Shown here: one piece after another, positions 61,370 to 64,000 of the stretch
Position numbering within the stretch: position 1 is the stretch's first letter
Layout of the letters: every line of letters starts with the position of its first letter
Assembly (NCBI RefSeq): GCF_030815975.1
Contig: NZ_JAUSXL010000002.1
Span: forward strand, 5,255,886-5,319,885
Direction of reading: 5' to 3'
Length of the DNA: 64,000 nt
From: Variovorax paradoxus
Lineage (GTDB): Bacteria > Pseudomonadota > Gammaproteobacteria > Burkholderiales > Burkholderiaceae_C
Translations under genes and position numbers: made by a program
The notes under the pieces: model-generated
The model's database searches: none
Told to the model about the DNA's origin: nothing
Seen by the model: the letters and a program-made list of their open reading frames with translations, nothing else

Positions 61370-61624
61370 ATGACCGCATTGGACCTGTTGAACCTGGATG
61401 TACTGCTCGCGCGCAGCGTGCTGCTGCGCGCCCACTACATGCAGGTGCAGAGCCGCATCTGCGTTGCGATGTCGCGCCACCGGCTCGATGCCGGCAGCGG
61501 CCCCGGGGATGAGGACTTCGGCGAACTCATCCACGCCATGAGCCGCTCGCTCTCGGCCGACGCGCGCTACCTCTGCACGCTGTCGGCCCTGGTGCGCGGC
61601 ATCATCGCGCAGGCGAAGGCGTAA
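61370..61624 (+). CDS. hypothetical protein, 84 residues
   Basis: An 84-residue helical protein, not recognised: LLNLDVLLARSVLLRAHYMQVQSRICVAMSRH, then FGELIHAMSRSLSADARYLCTLSALVRGI. AAGGA lies 6 bases before the ATG. TCCTAC occurs at 61283-61288, 82 bases upstream, as for other small genes here. The 171 bases between the previous gene and this one carry only this motif. Confidence 0.6.
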   Translation: MTALDLLNLDVLLARSVLLRAHYMQVQSRICVAMSRHRLDAGSGPGDEDFGELIHAMSRSLSADARYLCTLSALVRGIIAQAKA

Positions 61625-61695
61625 GCACGCGTCGCCATGCGGCCGTCTCCAATGTCCGACATCGCAGGCCTGCGCACCGGCGCAGCGTTGGGCGC

Positions 61696-61902
61696 ATGAA
61701 GCCCTCTCGACAACTCAAGTCCGACGAACGCGACAACGCGCGGGTGTTCCGGTGGGGTATCGGCGCGGCCATCGTGGTATTCATCCTGGCGCTGGCCTAC
61801 AACTTCCTGACGCAGACGCGCGAGGAAGGGCCGGTCAAGCCGTCGACGCCGACGCAGAGCGCGCCGCAGACGGCACCTGCCAATCCGCCGCCGGGCAAAT
61901 AG
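61696..61902 (+). CDS. small single-pass membrane protein, 68 residues
   Basis: A 68-residue protein with a basic N-terminus (MKPSRQLKSDERDNARVFRWG), one helix (IGAAIVVFILALAYNFL) and a Pro/Thr/Gln-rich tail (PVKPSTPTQSAPQTAPANPP). It is predicted inside-to-outside with the tail in the periplasm. Not recognised. No good ribosome site before the ATG at 61696, so it depends on sequence character and on the 71-base gap to the previous gene. Confidence 0.6.
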   Translation: MKPSRQLKSDERDNARVFRWGIGAAIVVFILALAYNFLTQTREEGPVKPSTPTQSAPQTAPANPPPGK

Positions 61903-61926
61903 CGCGCGACGGCAACCGGCCGGTGC

Positions 61927-62346
61927 CTACCCCAGGCCGAGTTGCCCACGCAGCGCCCTCGTGCGCTCGATGGCAATGCCGAGCAGCTTCACGGCCACCT
62001 GCGGGTGCTTTTCGCAGAGCCCGCGCATGGCCGCCACGGGAATCAGGTACACCGATGAAGCCTGCGCCGCCACCAGCGTGTGCTTCGCCTGGTAGCGGTC
62101 TTCGCTGAGCGACGGGCCAAGAAAGAAGTCGTGCTGGCCAATCAGGTCGGTCACGACATCGGCGCCGCTCGCGCGCCCATGGCTCACCACGTGCAGCAGC
62201 CCGCTCGCCACGCAATAGACCCGGTCCGTCCACTCGCCCGAGGCAAGAACGGGTTCATCGCACTGGTAGGCGCGCAGTTCGCTGGCCTCGTCCAATGCCG
62301 TGCGGTCCGCATGCGGCAGACCGGCGACCAGGGTATGCAAGTACAT
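61927..62346 (-). CDS. cyclic nucleotide-binding-like (Crp-fold) domain protein
   Basis: A 139-residue protein with the cNMP-binding beta barrel: ELRAYQCDEPVLASGEWTDRVYCVASGLLHVV, DLIGQHDFFLG and YLIPVAAMRGLCEKHPQVA. It lacks the helix-turn-helix of Crp/Fnr regulators, so it is a stand-alone sensor or a decayed regulator. The conserved RxS phosphate-binding arginine of cAMP sites is not clear. The start at 62346 has no ribosome site and might be wrong. It is on the same strand as the LysR gene, 79 bases downstream of it. Confidence 0.65.
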   Translation of the reverse strand: MYLHTLVAGLPHADRTALDEASELRAYQCDEPVLASGEWTDRVYCVASGLLHVVSHGRASGADVVTDLIGQHDFFLGPSLSEDRYQAKHTLVAAQASSVYLIPVAAMRGLCEKHPQVAVKLLGIAIERTRALRGQLGLG

Positions 62347-62425
62347 GCCCGAATGGTCTTCGAAGGCACTGCAGGGTGCATACCCATGAATTGGGGATGC
62401 CGTGCCGGAAAGCCACGGCGCCGCC

Positions 62426-63397
62426 TCAAGCCGGGGATTTGGCCCTGGCCGCGCGCCGCAGGCATTCGAGCAGCTGCTGCGTGCTGGGCGTGCGCCTGCG
62501 CCCGCGCATGGTGATGAGGCCCACCGGCGGCAACTCGATCGGCACCTTGAGCGTCAGCACCTTCAGCATGCCCTGCTGCTGAAAATGCCGCGCCACGGAG
62601 CGCGCCATGAAGGCCACCGCATCGCGCTGCTGCAAAAAGCTGATCTGCGCCAGGAAGGAGGCCGACTCGATGATGTCGGCCGGTGGATGCACACCGTCGC
62701 GAAAGAACATCTGGTCGAGCTTCACGCGCAGCGAGGCCCAGGGCGGCGGCATCACGCAGCACTCCTTCGCCAGGTCGGCCCAGCCCAGCCGGCGCTTCGC
62801 GGCCAGCGGATGCCCCGGGCGCACCACCACCTGCATGGGCTCGGGGTGCAACGCCTCGGTGTCGAGGTCGGGCGCCGCGTAGCCGGGCTCCAGCCGTCCC
62901 ACGAACAGGTCGAGCTCGCCCAGGCGCAGCTTGGGCAGCAGGCGCGTGAGGTCGCCCTCCTCCACCAGCACCGTGGTCTGCGAGGAGTTGGCCTTGAGCA
63001 TTTCGACCGCGCGCGCCAGCAGCACCGGCATGGCCACCACCATGGCGCCCACGCTGGTGCGGCCCGCGGCGCCGCTGGCCACGGCCGCGATCTCGTCGCG
63101 CGTGCGGTCGTAGTCGGCCAGCACCGAGCGCGCGAAACGCACCACGCTGTCGCCGTAGGGCGTGGGCTCGGTGCCGCGCGTGGAGCGCTCGAACAGCGCC
63201 AGGCCGAACATGCGTTCGATCTCCACCAGCGACTTGGACACCGCCGGCTGCGTGACCGACAGGAACTCGGCCGCGCGGCCCAGGTGGCGGAACTGGTCGA
63301 GCGCCACCAGCATCTGCAGGTGGCGCAACTTGAGGTTGGAACGCAGGACGCGGTCGATCTGGCTCATCGTGGGGCTTGCGGGCTTTTTCCTCTTCAT
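62426..63397 (-). CDS. LysR family transcriptional regulator
   Basis: A 323-residue LysR regulator. The helix-turn-helix is LKLRHLQMLVALDQFRHLGRAAEFLSVTQPAVSKSLVEIERMFG (given in part), followed by the effector domain (VGAMVVAMPVLLARAVEML, LDLFVGRLEPGYAAPDL). The first residues MKRKKPASPTMSQ are a basic arm. The start is uncertain: ATG 63397 is used, ATG 63442 and 63367 are alternatives. It is divergent from a Bug-family binding protein with 105 bases between, the usual arrangement for a regulator of tricarboxylate or aromatic-acid uptake. Confidence 0.88.
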   Translation of the reverse strand: MKRKKPASPTMSQIDRVLRSNLKLRHLQMLVALDQFRHLGRAAEFLSVTQPAVSKSLVEIERMFGLALFERSTRGTEPTPYGDSVVRFARSVLADYDRTRDEIAAVASGAAGRTSVGAMVVAMPVLLARAVEMLKANSSQTTVLVEEGDLTRLLPKLRLGELDLFVGRLEPGYAAPDLDTEALHPEPMQVVVRPGHPLAAKRRLGWADLAKECCVMPPPWASLRVKLDQMFFRDGVHPPADIIESASFLAQISFLQQRDAVAFMARSVARHFQQQGMLKVLTLKVPIELPPVGLITMRGRRRTPSTQQLLECLRRAARAKSPA

Positions 63398-63502
63398 AAC
63401 CTCCAGGCTATGAAGAGAGTCCGCTATTTCATTGGATTGCAATGATTGTCTGCTGAAGAATGCGCCCAGCTTTCATCGAACTACAAATTGTCGGAGACAC
63501 AC

Positions 63503-64000
63503 ATGGACTTCCATCGCACCCTGCAGCGGCGCCAACTGGTGCTGGGCGGCCTCGGCGCCGCCGCGCTCGCCACTGCCACCGGCCGCGCCTTTGCCGCGGA
63601 CTATCCGGACCGCCCCATCAGCTTCATCTGCCCGTGGCCCGCGGGCGGCACTGCGGACCGCTCGATGCGCGCCGTCTGCCAGATCGCCGCGCGCGAGCTC
63701 GGCCAGCCCATTGCGCTGGAAAACCGGGCCGGCGCCTCGGGAATGATCGGCACCAAGGCGCTGGCCTCGGCGCGGCCCGACGGCTACACGATCGGGCAGA
63801 TCCCCATCTCGGTGACGCGCTTCGCGCAGATCGGCACCGTGCAGATCGATCCGCTCAAGGACCTGAGCTACCTGGCCCGCACCTCGGGCCAGACCTTCGG
63901 CATCGCGGTGCCGGCCAGTTCGCCCTTCAAGTCGCTGCGCGACATGGTGGCGCAGGCCAAGGCCAAGCCCGGCGTGATCAGCTACGCCCACGCCGGCGTG
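63503..64000 (+). CDS. Bug/TctC-family tripartite tricarboxylate transporter substrate-binding protein, 3' truncated by window edge
   Basis: The first 166 residues of a periplasmic binding protein of the Bug family. An N-terminal export signal contains RRQLVLGGLGAAALATATGR, with twin arginines, so Tat or Sec export is possible. The mature start ADYPDRPISFICPWPAGGTADRSMR is the diagnostic Bug beginning (YP.RPI..I.P..AGG). Then NRAGASGMIGTKALA and ARPDGYTIG. It would bind a small organic acid. GGAGA sits 6 bases before the ATG. The frame is still open at base 64000. It is divergent from the LysR gene, presumably its regulator. Confidence 0.92.
   Translation, partial: MDFHRTLQRRQLVLGGLGAAALATATGRAFAADYPDRPISFICPWPAGGTADRSMRAVCQIAARELGQPIALENRAGASGMIGTKALASARPDGYTIGQIPISVTRFAQIGTVQIDPLKDLSYLARTSGQTFGIAVPASSPFKSLRDMVAQAKAKPGVISYAHAGV

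Overview
The window is GC-rich, densely coding DNA from the chromosome of a betaproteobacterium. The best fit is Burkholderiales, family Comamonadaceae, and most likely Variovorax or a close relative. This rests on gene content (a Bug/TctC solute-binding protein beside a LysR regulator, a caa3-type oxidase with fused subunits, a trehalose/GlgE cluster), codon bias and a GC-rich interspersed hairpin. It is an inference from reading, not from a database search. I saw no rRNA, tRNA, insertion sequence, prophage or CRISPR array.

Layout. 1-13 kb is a stress island: the end of a FAD oxidoreductase, monofunctional catalase HPII, two hemerythrins, a membrane protein, an alpha/beta hydrolase, a DUF3182-like protein preceded by a truncated dehydrogenase remnant, an isochorismatase-like hydrolase, a glyoxalase-fold protein, a CBS protein, a small basic protein, a ThDP enzyme and two divergent paralogous secreted four-cysteine proteins. 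13-18 kb holds cytochromes c and a caa3-type cytochrome oxidase (subunit II with fused cytochrome c; subunit I with fused subunit III part). 18-20 kb has a MerR regulator divergent from a methyltransferase, a PRC-barrel protein and a 39-residue membrane protein.

20-37 kb is one leftward operon: glgB, glgE, treS-maltokinase, an MscS-like membrane protein, glgX, treZ and a malQ-treY fusion. Together these enzymes can interconvert trehalose and branched alpha-glucan in both directions: TreS, maltokinase, GlgE and GlgB build; GlgX, MalQ, TreY and TreZ return trehalose. 37-42 kb has small genes, two Hsp20 genes behind a sigma-32-like promoter, and a phosphoribosyltransferase/erythromycin-esterase-like pair. 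42-45 kb has two divergent GH13 genes, one of them frameshifted. 45-51 kb is a cyclic-di-GMP block: a multi-PAS diguanylate cyclase, a frameshifted GspE/MshE-like ATPase with MshEN motifs, and an EAL phosphodiesterase. 51-55 kb has exonuclease III and an arsenic cluster (acr3-arsR, arsC-arsH). 55-64 kb has a Nudix protein, a very large CheB-CheR-PAS-kinase-receiver hybrid, small unknown genes, a cyclic-nucleotide-binding-like protein, a LysR regulator and the start of a Bug-family binding protein.

Themes: osmotic, oxidative and general stress. A short motif (TCCTAC) lies in the sense direction 56-114 bases upstream of eight small stress-type genes. Two single-base frameshifts and one truncated dehydrogenase point to either local gene decay or base-call errors.
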